A stretch of 64,000 nt of DNA from Jeotgalibacillus proteolyticus. Lineage in GTDB: Bacteria; Bacillota; Bacilli; Bacillales; Jeotgalibacillaceae. Position numbers and translations under genes: made by a program. Location: positions 124,001-188,000 of the forward strand of contig NZ_PREZ01000006.1 of assembly GCF_002926065.1 (NCBI RefSeq). Direction: 5' to 3'. Below the pieces are notes generated by a model. It was not told the origin of the DNA, did no database searches, and worked only from the letters and a program-made list of their open reading frames with translations. Shown one piece after another: positions 1-8,735 of this stretch. The number at the start of each line of letters is the position of its first letter. The stretch's first letter is position 1.

Positions 1-212
1 TCTTCTGTATAACGTATTTCATCATACGTTAACCCTGTATTTGGGTCTGTGTTGTCTTTAAAATAAGTAAAGGTCTTTTTTGCAATCGCTTTCAATTCTG
101 CGTTCAATGCTTTATCTTTCCCGTGATTGACAGGTGTTGCAGAGGCGGATGGAAGAATCGCAATAAACAGGGTGAAAATTGATACCAGCGCTATCATTTT
201 TGTTTTTTTCAT
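1..212 (-). CDS. Secreted glucoamylase-like protein, N-terminal part (cut by window edge)
   Basis: The frame is open from the ATG at 212 down to the window edge and gives about 70 residues. A lysine-containing start (MKKTKMIALV), a hydrophobic stretch and an Ala-Ser-Ala-type cleavage region form a signal peptide of about 26 residues. The mature part contains 'TFTYFKDNTDPNTGLTYDE', which resembles the start of DUF3131/glucoamylase-like domains ('T..YF...T...TGL'). A good ribosome site (GAAAGGAGATCG) precedes the ATG. A LacI/CcpA-type palindrome lies upstream at 250-261, so sugar-responsive control is plausible. The family call is an inference from a short segment; the rest of the gene lies outside the window. 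Confidence 0.5.
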   Translation of the reverse strand, partial: MKKTKMIALVSIFTLFIAILPSASATPVNHGKDKALNAELKAIAKKTFTYFKDNTDPNTGLTYDEIRYTE

Positions 213-249
213 GTCGATCTCCTTTCTGGAATCTGATTAAGGTAGTAGT

Positions 250-261
250 TGAAACGTTTCA
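250..261. promoter_or_regulatory. cre-like/LacI-family operator
   Basis: TGAAACGTTTCA is a perfect 12-bp palindrome with the central CG typical of CcpA/LacI-family operators. It lies about 40 bp upstream of the secreted glucoamylase-like gene. It is two bases shorter than the classical cre, so it could be the site of a dedicated LacI regulator instead of CcpA. Confidence 0.5.
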
Positions 262-499
262 CTAACATTCTATCATGTCTCTTCACATAGAGTAATAGAA
301 TTATTCACTATTCCGTCAATTAGTTATATCCTCATACATTCTGCCGGACAGTGGTTGGATGCATCTCTTTCATCTCTAAAAGCCTCTGCTGCAGGCTTGA
401 AGGTCCGGGACAATGATAAGATTTTGAATCTACTTTACATATTTTTATACAAAATGGGGTAGAAGTATAGAAATAGAACAGTTTGAAAGGAGCATTTAT

Positions 500-760
500 A
501 TGGGACTTCTTCTTTATTTAATTGTTGGTGGACTAATAGGGTGGCTTGCAGGCTTACTATTAGGAAAAGATGTACCGATGGGCTGTATTGGAAATATTAT
601 TGCAGGGATTATCGGATCCTGGATCGCCGGTGAGCTCCTTGGAGGGTTCAGTACCTTTGGACCATCTGTTGCTGGAATTCACATCATACCGGCATTAATT
701 GGCGCCGTCATTTTTGTTTTCATTTTGAGCCTGATTTTGCGGGCAGCGAGAAAAAGATAG
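500..760 (+). CDS. GlsB/YeaQ/YmgE-family membrane protein (transglycosylase-associated)
   Basis: An 86-residue, almost wholly hydrophobic protein with three predicted membrane segments (about 2-20, 28-48, 55-80) and glycine-rich helices. It has the typical family start 'YLIVGGLIGWLAGLLLGKD' and ends in a short basic tail (RAARKR). Such proteins are small stress-related membrane proteins of unknown mechanism, often in general-stress regulons of Firmicutes. The ribosome site GAAAGGAG lies 7-8 bases before the ATG, and a strong terminator follows directly, so it is a single-gene unit. I could not identify a convincing sigma-B promoter upstream. Confidence 0.85.
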   Translation: MGLLLYLIVGGLIGWLAGLLLGKDVPMGCIGNIIAGIIGSWIAGELLGGFSTFGPSVAGIHIIPALIGAVIFVFILSLILRAARKR

Positions 761-770
761 AAAAAATAAG

Positions 771-822
771 AAAAGCTCTGAATGGCTGTACAGTAACAGT
801 ACTGCCATTCAGGGCTTTTTTT
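771..822 (+). terminator. Rho-independent terminator
   Basis: AAAGCTCTGAATGGC pairs with GCCATTCAGGGCTTT with one G-T mispair, followed by a T run. It closes the GlsB-like gene. Confidence 0.85.
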
Positions 823-955
823 GATGCTTTTCTGAGTGCACCTATTATTTGGAATTAACTTGAATATAATTAAGAATGATCTATTAAATTCAAGATAAAT
901 TGCATATAATTGAGAAAAAGCTGATAGTTTAGTAGCAAATCAGGAGTAGATGGCA

Positions 956-2521
956 ATGGTTAATGAGTGGTTAATATATATGCTTGTGATTATTCTAGCA
1001 GGCACCTTGAGTTTATTTTTATGTTTATATGTCCAGATAAAAATTAAAGATGGTCCTGGAGTGAAGCCCTACATTTATATGACACTCTTCTCGACGATCT
1101 TTATTTTTTCCTATGCCTTTGAGCTTTCAAGCTCTGAACTTGAACAGATCCTTTTTTGGGTGCGTATTCAGTATCTTTTTATGCCGTTTATTCCAGCTTT
1201 TATTCTGCTCATGTGTGTTGAATATGCAGGTCATAAAATAAAACCATGGATAACCTACTGTTTGTTCATACTCCCGATTACGACAATCTTTATGCATAAT
1301 ACGAATAATCTTCATCAGCTTTACTATACGTCTGCAGAGCTTCGAAGTGATGCGCCATTTCCCGTTTTGTCGCTTCAGTACGGACCCTGGTTTTACGTCC
1401 ATTCTATTTTTGTTTTATTGTGCGTAGTCATGGGTGTAATCATTTTAATTATGAAAATGAGAAGATCCCTTTTTCGTTTTCGCATGCAGCTTTTGACGAT
1501 GACAGTTGGCCTTTTGATGCCGATCCTTGGGAATTATTTTTATTTAAATGATCTGAGTCCACATGGAATTGACCTTGGTCCTGTGTCAATGAGTGCTTCA
1601 TTTCTGCTTCATGCAGCTGCCATTATTTCCTTTCAAATGTTCAATGTCGGGCCTATTGCAAGGGACACCGTATTTGAAAGCATGAAGGATGGGGTTATGG
1701 TGCTTAATCAAAATGAGGTCATCGTTGACTTTAACCGGGCGATGGGAGATGTTCTTTCTTCGCTCTCCCAGCAGGTAATTGGAAAACCGATAAAAAAGGT
1801 CCTGCGTAATCATCCAGAGCTTTTCAATATGATTGAGCAGGAAGCGGAGGGTGATATTCAGCTTGTTGTGGGAGTAAAGAAATCTTATTTTCATATCCGA
1901 TTCACTCCTGTATGGAATAAAACAGAGTTACTAGGCAAGATTATTACGTTCGTTGATGTGAGTGAGAGAGTGCATATTCAGCAAAGGCTCGAACAGCTCG
2001 CAAGTACGGATGGACTTACCAATTTATTCAACCGCACATCGTTTATCACGCAGGCTGAAGCAGCATTCAGCGCTGCTGATCAAAATCATGACGCAATTTC
2101 CGTTATTATGTTTGATATTGATTATTTTAAAGCGGTCAATGATACGTATGGGCATGGAGCAGGGGATGCCGTTCTCACAACCACAGCAAAAACGGCGAAG
2201 AACACCCTTCGCCCCGGGGATGTGATCGGACGGTATGGAGGAGAGGAATTTGTCATCTGCCTCCCCCACACTTCACAGGAAGAAGCACGTGATCTCGCAG
2301 AAAAGATCAGAATAACTATTGCAGATAGCATCATCCATTTAGATGGAAATTCTATAAATGTCACTTCAAGCTTTGGCGTCTCCTCTGCTCTTTTGAGGGA
2401 AGGCGACCATAGCCATTCGCTTCACTCCCTGATGAAGGAAGCAGACATGGCGCTTTATGAAGCTAAAAGAAACGGCAGAAATTATGTGCAAGCATATAGT
2501 GAAGCCGTGGAAATGATGTAA
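956..2521 (+). CDS. Membrane diguanylate cyclase: 7TM sensor, PAS, GGDEF
   Basis: A 521-residue protein. Residues 1-225 hold about seven hydrophobic segments resembling the histidine-kinase N-terminal 7TM sensor region. A PAS-like domain follows (about 230-340, 'ESMKDGVMVLNQNEVIVDFN'), then a GGDEF domain (about 350-515). The active-site motif GGEEF is intact (near residue 428), and an RxxD inhibitory site (RPGD) sits five residues before it, so the enzyme should make c-di-GMP and be product-inhibited. AGGAG lies nine bases before the ATG at 956 but only three before the ATG at 950, which is why I prefer 956. No EAL domain and no obvious partner gene lie nearby. What the 7TM part senses is unknown. 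Confidence 0.88.
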   Translation: MVNEWLIYMLVIILAGTLSLFLCLYVQIKIKDGPGVKPYIYMTLFSTIFIFSYAFELSSSELEQILFWVRIQYLFMPFIPAFILLMCVEYAGHKIKPWITYCLFILPITTIFMHNTNNLHQLYYTSAELRSDAPFPVLSLQYGPWFYVHSIFVLLCVVMGVIILIMKMRRSLFRFRMQLLTMTVGLLMPILGNYFYLNDLSPHGIDLGPVSMSASFLLHAAAIISFQMFNVGPIARDTVFESMKDGVMVLNQNEVIVDFNRAMGDVLSSLSQQVIGKPIKKVLRNHPELFNMIEQEAEGDIQLVVGVKKSYFHIRFTPVWNKTELLGKIITFVDVSERVHIQQRLEQLASTDGLTNLFNRTSFITQAEAAFSAADQNHDAISVIMFDIDYFKAVNDTYGHGAGDAVLTTTAKTAKNTLRPGDVIGRYGGEEFVICLPHTSQEEARDLAEKIRITIADSIIHLDGNSINVTSSFGVSSALLREGDHSHSLHSLMKEADMALYEAKRNGRNYVQAYSEAVEMM

Positions 2522-2586
2522 AATTTAAAGAGCTTGGGACATTACTAAACTATGTGAGTATACATTTCATGAATACTCGTTTAAAA

Positions 2587-2715
2587 ACGTGAGGGCAACG
2601 GAGCTTAAGGGGGCGACTCCTGCTTAGAGGAAGCGGGAGCTTGAGATCCACTTGCGAAGCAAGTTAGCGAAGGGTCCCATCCCGCGGAAAGCGTCCCCCT
2701 GAAGCGGAGTGAACC
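2587..2715 (+). repeat. Interspersed hairpin-rich repeat, copy A
   Basis: About 130 bp running from ACGTGAGG to AGTGAACC. It shares its outer arms (GGGGGCGACTCCTGC and GCGGAAAGCGTCCCCCTGAA) and inner hairpin (GGGAGCTTGAGATCCACTTG) with copies at 40261, 48528, 60723 and 61965. This copy has diverged in the centre (GTTAGCGAAGGGTCCCATCC). It lies between the ends of the diguanylate cyclase and Nudix genes, next to a strong hairpin. Confidence 0.85.
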
Positions 2716-2725
2716 CGACAAAGGA

Positions 2726-2756
2726 GTTGAGACACACATTTGTCTCAACCCTTTTT
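2726..2756. terminator. Terminator hairpin beside repeat copy A
   Basis: GTTGAGACA and TGTCTCAAC form a nine-bp stem followed by CCTTTTT on the + strand. The T run overlaps the stop codon of the convergent Nudix gene, so the hairpin probably serves the plus-strand gene. Confidence 0.7.
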
Positions 2757-3372
2757 ACATTTTTAAGTTCTTTATAAATTCGTTTACAATCCGCGCCGTC
2801 AGCCCCCAAATAACCCTGCCTTCATAATGGTAAAAATACTCCTTGTACTGGCGCGTCTGCCAGTTGTATTCCCGGCCATTTGCAATGAGCTCATAAGGAA
2901 ATCCATCCGCAGGCTTTACCTCTACATTAATCAGATGAGTATCAGGCTCCGTTGACAGAAAGTAAGTTAGAGGAACTGTAAATACTTCCTCTACCTCTGC
3001 AGGATTAGGGCGTTGAATCGCTTCCGGTCTAATAAACCCGACAAATGTTGCAATCGTCATGCCAAAAGGAGACACGAGTGTGCCAAACGGAAAAACGTCT
3101 GTGATGGCTTCACTGCCAATATTCAGCTCTTCTCTTGCCTCACGCACAGCTGCCTCAAGACTTCCTTCATCCTCCCTGTCTACCCGTCCGCCCGGAAAGC
3201 ATACTTCTCCCGGCTGCCTGCGCATTGAATGAGCACGGACTTCAAATAGCAGATGAAGCTCGTTGTTTTTTTGGACCAGGGGAATTAGAATCGCATACTT
3301 CTTCATGCTTTCTTCCCCTAAAATAACAGGCTGATGATCTTGCATCTTTTGGATAATCGTATGCTGATCCAT
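2755..3372 (-). CDS. Nudix hydrolase, CoA-pyrophosphatase type
   Basis: A 205-residue Nudix protein. The stretch 'RAHSMRRQPGEVCFPGGR' (about 46-63) matches the NuCoA signature that precedes the Nudix box in CoA pyrophosphatases, and the box itself follows (GGR..., then REAREEL with its paired Glu residues). The family hydrolyses CoA or CoA derivatives to 3',5'-ADP and phosphopantetheine; the substrate here is inferred from that signature. The ATG at 3372 has a GGGGGGAG ribosome site. The gene is convergent with the diguanylate cyclase and shares its terminator area. Confidence 0.85.
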   Translation of the reverse strand: MDQHTIIQKMQDHQPVILGEESMKKYAILIPLVQKNNELHLLFEVRAHSMRRQPGEVCFPGGRVDREDEGSLEAAVREAREELNIGSEAITDVFPFGTLVSPFGMTIATFVGFIRPEAIQRPNPAEVEEVFTVPLTYFLSTEPDTHLINVEVKPADGFPYELIANGREYNWQTRQYKEYFYHYEGRVIWGLTARIVNEFIKNLKM

Positions 3373-3518
3373 GCTCTCCCCCCATGCTTTTCTTTTTACT
3401 ATATCAAAGCCTGATAATAAATACGGGTTTGAACGCTTTTCTTATACTCTGTATCACAAGTGAAAATATGTATACATAAAATAATTAGAATTTAGGGGGA
3501 AAAGGAGGACTTCAGACT

Positions 3519-4430
3519 GTGTATACAAAAGAAAATTCGTACAGTGCTGCTACGGAGTATTACCGGCAGCTGAATGATTCACAATTAGCAAATGATATTC
3601 TAAAAGCTATTAATGGAGAATATTCAGCAATCGCCTGCTACCAGAGAATGGCCGGTCTAGCTCCTGTACAAGAGGAGAGCAATCGTATTCTTGAGATCCA
3701 ACAGGATGAAAGACGTCATTTTGAAGAATTCAGTACAATTTACATGAATTTGACTGGGGTGCAGCCCACACCACAACTGAATGAAGGTTGCCATGACACA
3801 TATAGAGATGCCCTGACATTTGCCTTTAAAGACGAACAAGAAACAGTTGATTTTTATTTAGATTTGGCAGACAGGGCGCAAAATCCACATATTAAGCAAG
3901 TGTTTAAAAGAGCTGCTGCAGATGAACAAAATCACGCTGTTTGGTTTTTGTTTCTTTCCAGGGATCCGGAAAGAACTAGTACAAAACGTCAAAATGATTT
4001 CGGTGCGGTTGGTGCATTAAACGCTCAAACTTTAACCCTTCCTCAAATGCTTACCTATGCTATGCAGGATGAGTATTTAGCACAGGCAAGATACGATGCT
4101 ATTTTAGCTGCATTTGGGTATATTCCAACATTTTATCAAATTAAAGAAGCGGAACTAAGACATATTGCAGCGCTGAATGCTTTATTTGAACGCTATCAGA
4201 TTCCGATGCCTGAAAATATCGCTCAAACCCTCGTTAGCACCCCTGAAATAGTGAAAAATGCTTTCGCTGCGGGTGTTCAGGGAGAGATTGACAATATCGC
4301 GATGTATGATAAGTTTCTTACCTACGAACTTCCCGCTGATCTTAGCATAGTATTTAATCAGCTAAGAAATGCCTCACGAAATCATCTCGCTGCCTTCGAG
4401 AAAGGACTTGGAAGAGAATTTACTAGTTAG
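3519..4430 (+). CDS. Double ferritin-like protein: rubrerythrin-like plus DUF2202-like
   Basis: A 303-residue protein made of two four-helix ferritin-like domains. The first (about 20-150) carries Glu and ExxH-type ligands in 'INGEYSAIACYQ', 'DERRHFEEF', 'KDEQETVDFY' and 'ADEQNHAVWF'. The second (about 170-300) matches DUF2202 in layout ('MQDEYLAQARYDAI', 'EAELRHIAAL', 'QGEIDNIAMYD', 'NASRNHLAAF'). In the last motif the usual Glu before Asn-His appears to be Arg, so the second metal site may be altered. Ferritin-like diiron proteins act in oxygen and peroxide handling; no substrate is known here. The start is GTG at 3519 with GGAGG ten bases upstream. It is a single gene closed by a terminator. 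Confidence 0.75.
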   Translation: MYTKENSYSAATEYYRQLNDSQLANDILKAINGEYSAIACYQRMAGLAPVQEESNRILEIQQDERRHFEEFSTIYMNLTGVQPTPQLNEGCHDTYRDALTFAFKDEQETVDFYLDLADRAQNPHIKQVFKRAAADEQNHAVWFLFLSRDPERTSTKRQNDFGAVGALNAQTLTLPQMLTYAMQDEYLAQARYDAILAAFGYIPTFYQIKEAELRHIAALNALFERYQIPMPENIAQTLVSTPEIVKNAFAAGVQGEIDNIAMYDKFLTYELPADLSIVFNQLRNASRNHLAAFEKGLGREFTS

Positions 4431-4441
4431 CTCTTTCTCCA

Positions 4442-4482
4442 GAAAACCCCCCTAGCCAAAAGGAGGGCTTTTCTTTTTTTAT
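4442..4482 (+). terminator. Rho-independent terminator
   Basis: A GAAAACCCCCCT/AGGAGGGCTTTTC imperfect stem followed by TTTTTTT, after the ferritin-like gene and before the stop of the convergent esterase gene. Confidence 0.75.
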
Positions 4483-4490
4483 TTAAAAAC

Positions 4491-6026
4491 TTAATAAGCA
4501 TCCCCTAACTCATCAACGTAAACAGATTTAATCATTGTCCGCTGGAATGGCTGGCCGGATGGCGTTACTCCTTCTACCTCCACCGTCATATTATACGTAC
4601 CTTCTTTTTCAGGAAGCCTTACGCTCGTTCCTCCCCTCTGTTTAAATCGCTGAATGCTCTGTCCGAAATTTTTATTGTCTCTTCCATTTCCAGGAATAAA
4701 CGCGATATCAGCGAAAACCTTAGCAGAGGAATGGGCTAAAGCACCATGACCGGTTTTTAAACTCCAGCGCTTCTTGTTGTTATCCGGTGTAAGCGCCAAT
4801 TGATCATTTAGGGAAGAATCAAATGTAACCATCAATGCGTAGGCCGAAGGTCCGGATGAAATCGTCTGAGCCTTCCACTCGCCTGATTCAGGCTTATCAA
4901 TTTCAATAATATGATGCCAAGCACCCTGGAAAAACATTGTCTCATCCGCTGTTGCCGTTACCGAAAATACTTCATGCGCAGATTGTCCAGGTTTAGTGAG
5001 CAAAATCTCCGTATGCGGAGTAGCGCTAAGCCAGTTAAGGACGAGCTTTTCTGCTTCATTTTCCACATAAAACGTTTCCGCTGCTACCCCGTCCTGATTG
5101 CCACCTCTCACCAGAACATCAAGTGCTGGCTCCTCTTCCGGTTCAGCATACTGAGTGAGCCCTGCTATAGCCGGCGCTTGCTGCTGGGTTAAAAAGCGCT
5201 GAAAAAGAGGGAATGTGTTGACTCCCTTATTTACTTCATCATGATTCCAGCTGCCTACCCCAAGGGTTGATCCATACGGAAGAAGTGAGCTGGCAACTGA
5301 AACTGCACCATCACTTGGTCCGGATATGAAAGCACCTCCGTACCAATAGCTGCTGAATATAGGGCCTGCTCTGTTTCCTGCAAGGGTCAGGTAGCGATTT
5401 TGATTGACCTCGGGGCGATTGTCTGTGATGGAGCGAAAATAATTCATCGTGCCTGTCTGAAGGCTTTGGGTTCCTTCACTGTTTTGACCAATTAACTCTG
5501 CAAGCCATCCAAGCGTCGTGCTATTAGCAAGGTCGGCAAGCTCGCTCCCATGATGAGGCGATCCAAGGGTTATCACATTTGATACAAGCGGATGCTTGCC
5601 TTCGTGAATAAGTGCTACCTGTGTATCAACGCCCCCCTTGCTGAACGCAACAATCACAAGCTTCTTTCCTCCAAAATAAGAAGAAACAGATTCAAGCTGA
5701 CCTGCAAGCATGGCTCCATTATCCCAATAGCTTTTAGGTGTTCCTCCTGAATCATTCAGCTCAACAAAGGCTGTTTGATAGCCAGCCTGAAAAGCTCTGT
5801 TATACATATCATTATTGACATACCAAAGTGCTGAATCATTGTTTAAGCCCTGGACAAACACAACGACCGGCTTATTTGGGTCAAGTCCCGGCGGTTCGGT
5901 TCCAATACTTATTGTCCCTGGCACAAGCGAATTGCCAGGCGGATTAAATCCCCCTCCAGAGACGGCAGACGGAACGGTTATCGAAAACATGAGCATAGCA
6001 GCAAGTACCGATATTCGTTTTCTCAT
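4491..6026 (-). CDS. Secreted lipase-like alpha/beta hydrolase with C-terminal beta-rich region
   Basis: A 511-residue secreted hydrolase. An N-terminal signal peptide (about 1-24, MRKRISVLAAMLMF...) is followed by an alpha/beta-hydrolase domain (about 50-275). An oxyanion segment 'VVVFVQGLNNDS' and a nucleophile elbow 'VAFSKGG' (Ser129) are visible. Asp239 ('SDGAV') and His262 ('WNHDEV') can complete the triad. The elbow starts with Ala where Gly-x-Ser-x-Gly is usual. 'TLGSPHHGSELADL' is typical of bacterial lipases. The C-terminal half looks beta-rich and lacks an obvious anchor, perhaps a substrate-binding or calcium-type module. I moved the start to 6026 because AAGGAGTGGACTG precedes that ATG and the signal peptide begins there. 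Confidence 0.8.
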   Translation of the reverse strand: MRKRISVLAAMLMFSITVPSAVSGGGFNPPGNSLVPGTISIGTEPPGLDPNKPVVVFVQGLNNDSALWYVNNDMYNRAFQAGYQTAFVELNDSGGTPKSYWDNGAMLAGQLESVSSYFGGKKLVIVAFSKGGVDTQVALIHEGKHPLVSNVITLGSPHHGSELADLANSTTLGWLAELIGQNSEGTQSLQTGTMNYFRSITDNRPEVNQNRYLTLAGNRAGPIFSSYWYGGAFISGPSDGAVSVASSLLPYGSTLGVGSWNHDEVNKGVNTFPLFQRFLTQQQAPAIAGLTQYAEPEEEPALDVLVRGGNQDGVAAETFYVENEAEKLVLNWLSATPHTEILLTKPGQSAHEVFSVTATADETMFFQGAWHHIIEIDKPESGEWKAQTISSGPSAYALMVTFDSSLNDQLALTPDNNKKRWSLKTGHGALAHSSAKVFADIAFIPGNGRDNKNFGQSIQRFKQRGGTSVRLPEKEGTYNMTVEVEGVTPSGQPFQRTMIKSVYVDELGDAY

Positions 6027-6258
6027 ACAGTCCACTCCTTTTCCGCAAGTCAGCTTGCTGGAAATTCCAGTCAAGTAATGACTTCGACTTCCCTGGCAGA
6101 AAACCCTTTAAGTAGTTGCCCAGCAAAAGTGAGCTTTTTATGCGATTATTTGATCTGCATTCTGTCATACCCTGTCTGTTTGAGTAATTTCTTTTCATTT
6201 TTTGTTGAATTTCGTTCATAATAGTAAGTATAAGAGAGAACGTGAGAGGAGGAGCGAA

Positions 6259-6759
6259 ATGAACATTTCGAAGGTCGATTTTTACTTTGGCGCACTGCTG
6301 TCACAGCTGGTTAATCGGGGATTTTCTCCTGTCATGAAAGAAAGCGGGCATGACAGAAGAATTTATGCATTGGAAAATGAGACAGGAAGCTATTTGATCT
6401 ATGCCAAGTATTCCTTTACTCCTCGTCCTAAAAGGGATTCAAAAATCTGGACCTTTTCCTTTTACGACAGCGAGCTTGAAAAAACGCTTCGGCAGCAGAA
6501 TGGCAGCAGGTATTTATTCGCCTTTATCTGCGGGGAAGAGGATCTTGCCAATTCAGAAATCATTCTCCTAACTGAAAGCGAAGTGACGGAGTGCATCAGC
6601 TCTCCTTTATCTACAAGCAAATGGCTGACTATTGAAATGGCCGATCGCAAGCGTTCCCTGATTATCAGAGGAAATGCTCATACGAAGCGGACTCAATCCC
6701 TGAGAATTCCCCGCTCAACGGATCAGCGGCTTGAGGATCTGCCAACCTTATTGTTTTAG
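6259..6759 (+). CDS. Conserved-looking hypothetical protein, 166 aa
   Basis: I do not recognise this family. The protein has no signal peptide or membrane segment. It is mixed alpha/beta with a strand-rich centre ('YLIYAKYSFTPR', 'KIWTFSFYD', 'YLFAFICG', 'EIILLTESEV') and a basic Arg-rich C-terminal region ending LPTLLF. The ATG at 6259 has a strong AGAGGAGGAG ribosome site, which supports a real gene. The strand pattern faintly recalls restriction-endonuclease-like folds, but no catalytic motif can be assigned. It is a single gene, convergent with the acyl-CoA dehydrogenase, followed by a parS site and a bidirectional terminator. Confidence 0.65.
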   Translation: MNISKVDFYFGALLSQLVNRGFSPVMKESGHDRRIYALENETGSYLIYAKYSFTPRPKRDSKIWTFSFYDSELEKTLRQQNGSRYLFAFICGEEDLANSEIILLTESEVTECISSPLSTSKWLTIEMADRKRSLIIRGNAHTKRTQSLRIPRSTDQRLEDLPTLLF

Positions 6760-6786
6760 TCCATTAACGGTTCCTTTTCGACAGAA

Positions 6787-6802
6787 TGTTTCACGTGAAA
6801 CA
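6787..6802. promoter_or_regulatory. parS: parS site (ParB/Spo0J binding), exact match
   Basis: TGTTTCACGTGAAACA matches all 16 positions of the Bacillus parS consensus TGTTNCACGTGAAACA. It lies between convergent gene ends, directly before a terminator. Together with the sites at 41440 and 58529 it points to an origin-proximal chromosomal position. Confidence 0.92.
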
Positions 6803-6848
6803 AAAAGCACTTCAGCTGAGTCACTTTGTACTCCTGAAGTGCTTTTTT
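6802..6848. terminator. Bidirectional terminator
   Basis: AAAAAGCACTTCAG pairs with CTGAAGTGCTTTTT (14 bp), with T runs on both strands. It serves the hypothetical gene and the convergent acyl-CoA dehydrogenase. Confidence 0.9.
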
Positions 6849-6855
6849 CTCTTTT

Positions 6856-8496
6856 TTAATCCATAATCAGCCCAAAGCTTTCGACACAGAGAATGCCTTC
6901 ATCCAGCTCATCCTTTTCCCAAAGAGACATTCTGAATATATCAGCAATGGCCTTCTCACGCTCGGTTTCCGCCCTCTCATAAGCATGTACGACCATAAGC
7001 AGATCAGCCATTCGCCTGGCAATTTTACGGGCGTGATAGGTCTGGTGATCCTCACTGAGAGAAGTTAATTTCACTAGCATATCCTTCAAGGACTGAATTT
7101 TTTCATTGATCTGCTCTGCCGCATGAGAATCTGTCCCAATCGTCATTCGATTAATCAAATCATCGAAAAACAACTGATGGACATTAAATTTTTTAATTAA
7201 TCTCATTACCTCAAGTGCCAGTATATTTTCTGTTCCTTCCCATACAGTCAGCACCTGGGCGTCCCGCAGCAGCCGGGGTGTCACAAAATCCTCAATATAG
7301 CCGTTGCCTCCATGGAGCTCAATGGCTGTATGGGAAAAATCAATGGCTTCCTCTGCAGTTCTTGCTTTTATTAATGCGATATAAAGCCGGTTTAAAGCGA
7401 TTTCGTCAAGGGATATATCCACATCACCCGAAGCGACCCGCTCAAACAGCTCAATGGATTCAAACAAAGCCGACAGCTGTACTTCAAAACGGGCCTGCAG
7501 CTGGACAACGGTTTCCTGAACCATTGGAAAATCAATCAGGTATTTGCCAAATGATTCGCGGCTGCTTGCATATTCGTAGCCTTCTTTTAATGCACGTTTC
7601 ATAATTCCGAGAGAAGCGGTGCTATTGCAGATCCGCGATAAATTGAGTGCTTCCATCATGTAATAAAAGCCGCGGTCAGGGTTCCCTACTAAATAAGCCT
7701 CAGCCCCATCAAACTCTACCTCTCCTGAAGGTACAGCCCTGACGCCAAGCTTATCCTTAAGCCTCCTGATTCTCACACCGTTGAGACTTCCATCTTCCTT
7801 CTTCCACGGTACGATAAATAGACTCAGACCCGAGGTTCCCTCCGGCGCTCCCTCCAATCTCGCAAGAACCGCTGCAACGCCTGCCTGCCCTGCGTTAGAG
7901 GCGAAATATTTTTCACCAAATAAGCGGTAGCGCTCTCCGGCCTCTACTGCCCGAACCTCGTTTGCCCCTACATCTGAACCTCCCTGCCGTTCAGTCAAAA
8001 AGGTGGCGCCTTCAAAAAGCTCCGATTCACCTGTTGACAGAACATGTGGTAAAAACCGCTCCTTCAACTCCTCATCAGCAAAATGATCCAGTAAATAAGC
8101 AACCGCCATTGTCAGCGTGACAGGACAGTAAAATCCCGGTTCAATCTGGGAAAGAATATATCCTTGAGCGTAGCTGTAAAGATAATTCCCCTTTTCTTCA
8201 AGCTCTGGAATCGCTTTATGGTTATAGCCGACAATACCGGTATTATAGGTATCACGAACAGTATTCTTATAGCCTTCATTTACCCAAACCTCAGACACCT
8301 CTTCCCCGAATCTATCATAACGGATCAGCCTCGGCTGTCCTTCCCGGTCGGTGTGAGCAGCTCTTTCATCAAACTCCCAATAACATTTTTTATAAAAGGA
8401 TTGCAGCTCTCTTTCAGCATATTCGTATAATCCAGGAGAAAGCTTTTTTTGCAGAATTGAAAGAAGTACTTTTTCCTGTGTTGCAAATGCGGACAT
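6856..8496 (-). CDS. Acyl-CoA dehydrogenase, AidB-like
   Basis: A 546-residue flavoprotein of the acyl-CoA dehydrogenase superfamily. The central region has 'TFLTERQGGSDVGANEV', the AidB-type variant of the family's FAD/substrate motif. Near the C-terminal end of the dehydrogenase core stands 'VLTVWEGTENI', whose Glu occupies the usual catalytic-base region. At 546 aa it is longer than classical SCAD or MCAD (about 380), as AidB-like members are. It should oxidise an acyl-CoA with FAD and pass electrons to ETF, although AidB itself is linked to alkylation stress and the substrate here is unknown. I chose the ATG at 8496 because GGAGG lies eight bases upstream. It appears monocistronic. Confidence 0.85.
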   Translation of the reverse strand: MSAFATQEKVLLSILQKKLSPGLYEYAERELQSFYKKCYWEFDERAAHTDREGQPRLIRYDRFGEEVSEVWVNEGYKNTVRDTYNTGIVGYNHKAIPELEEKGNYLYSYAQGYILSQIEPGFYCPVTLTMAVAYLLDHFADEELKERFLPHVLSTGESELFEGATFLTERQGGSDVGANEVRAVEAGERYRLFGEKYFASNAGQAGVAAVLARLEGAPEGTSGLSLFIVPWKKEDGSLNGVRIRRLKDKLGVRAVPSGEVEFDGAEAYLVGNPDRGFYYMMEALNLSRICNSTASLGIMKRALKEGYEYASSRESFGKYLIDFPMVQETVVQLQARFEVQLSALFESIELFERVASGDVDISLDEIALNRLYIALIKARTAEEAIDFSHTAIELHGGNGYIEDFVTPRLLRDAQVLTVWEGTENILALEVMRLIKKFNVHQLFFDDLINRMTIGTDSHAAEQINEKIQSLKDMLVKLTSLSEDHQTYHARKIARRMADLLMVVHAYERAETEREKAIADIFRMSLWEKDELDEGILCVESFGLIMD

Positions 8497-8704
8497 ACCT
8501 ATTCGCCTCCTTAAAACGCTCAACTAGTGTAATGGATGTTTTTCCTGATTATTCTAAACTCTCATAATTTTACTCTATCGTTACTAGAATAGGCAGTCAA
8601 CTTTACCGGTCTTTTTTATAACTAACAAATTTTAAATTCCATAATATAATAAACAGTTTTGCAGCAGGCTCTTTCCAGTGAGGGTTACCGTGTAATAGAT
8701 ACCA

Positions 8705-8733
8705 TTGACAAATTTTCTGACAAATGATTTAAT
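8705..8733 (+). promoter_or_regulatory. Sigma-A-type promoter of the LacI regulator gene
   Basis: TTGACA (8705-8710), a 17-base spacer and TTTAAT (8728-8733). The operator-like sequence that follows directly would cover the transcription start. Confidence 0.7.
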
Positions 8734-8735
8734 TA

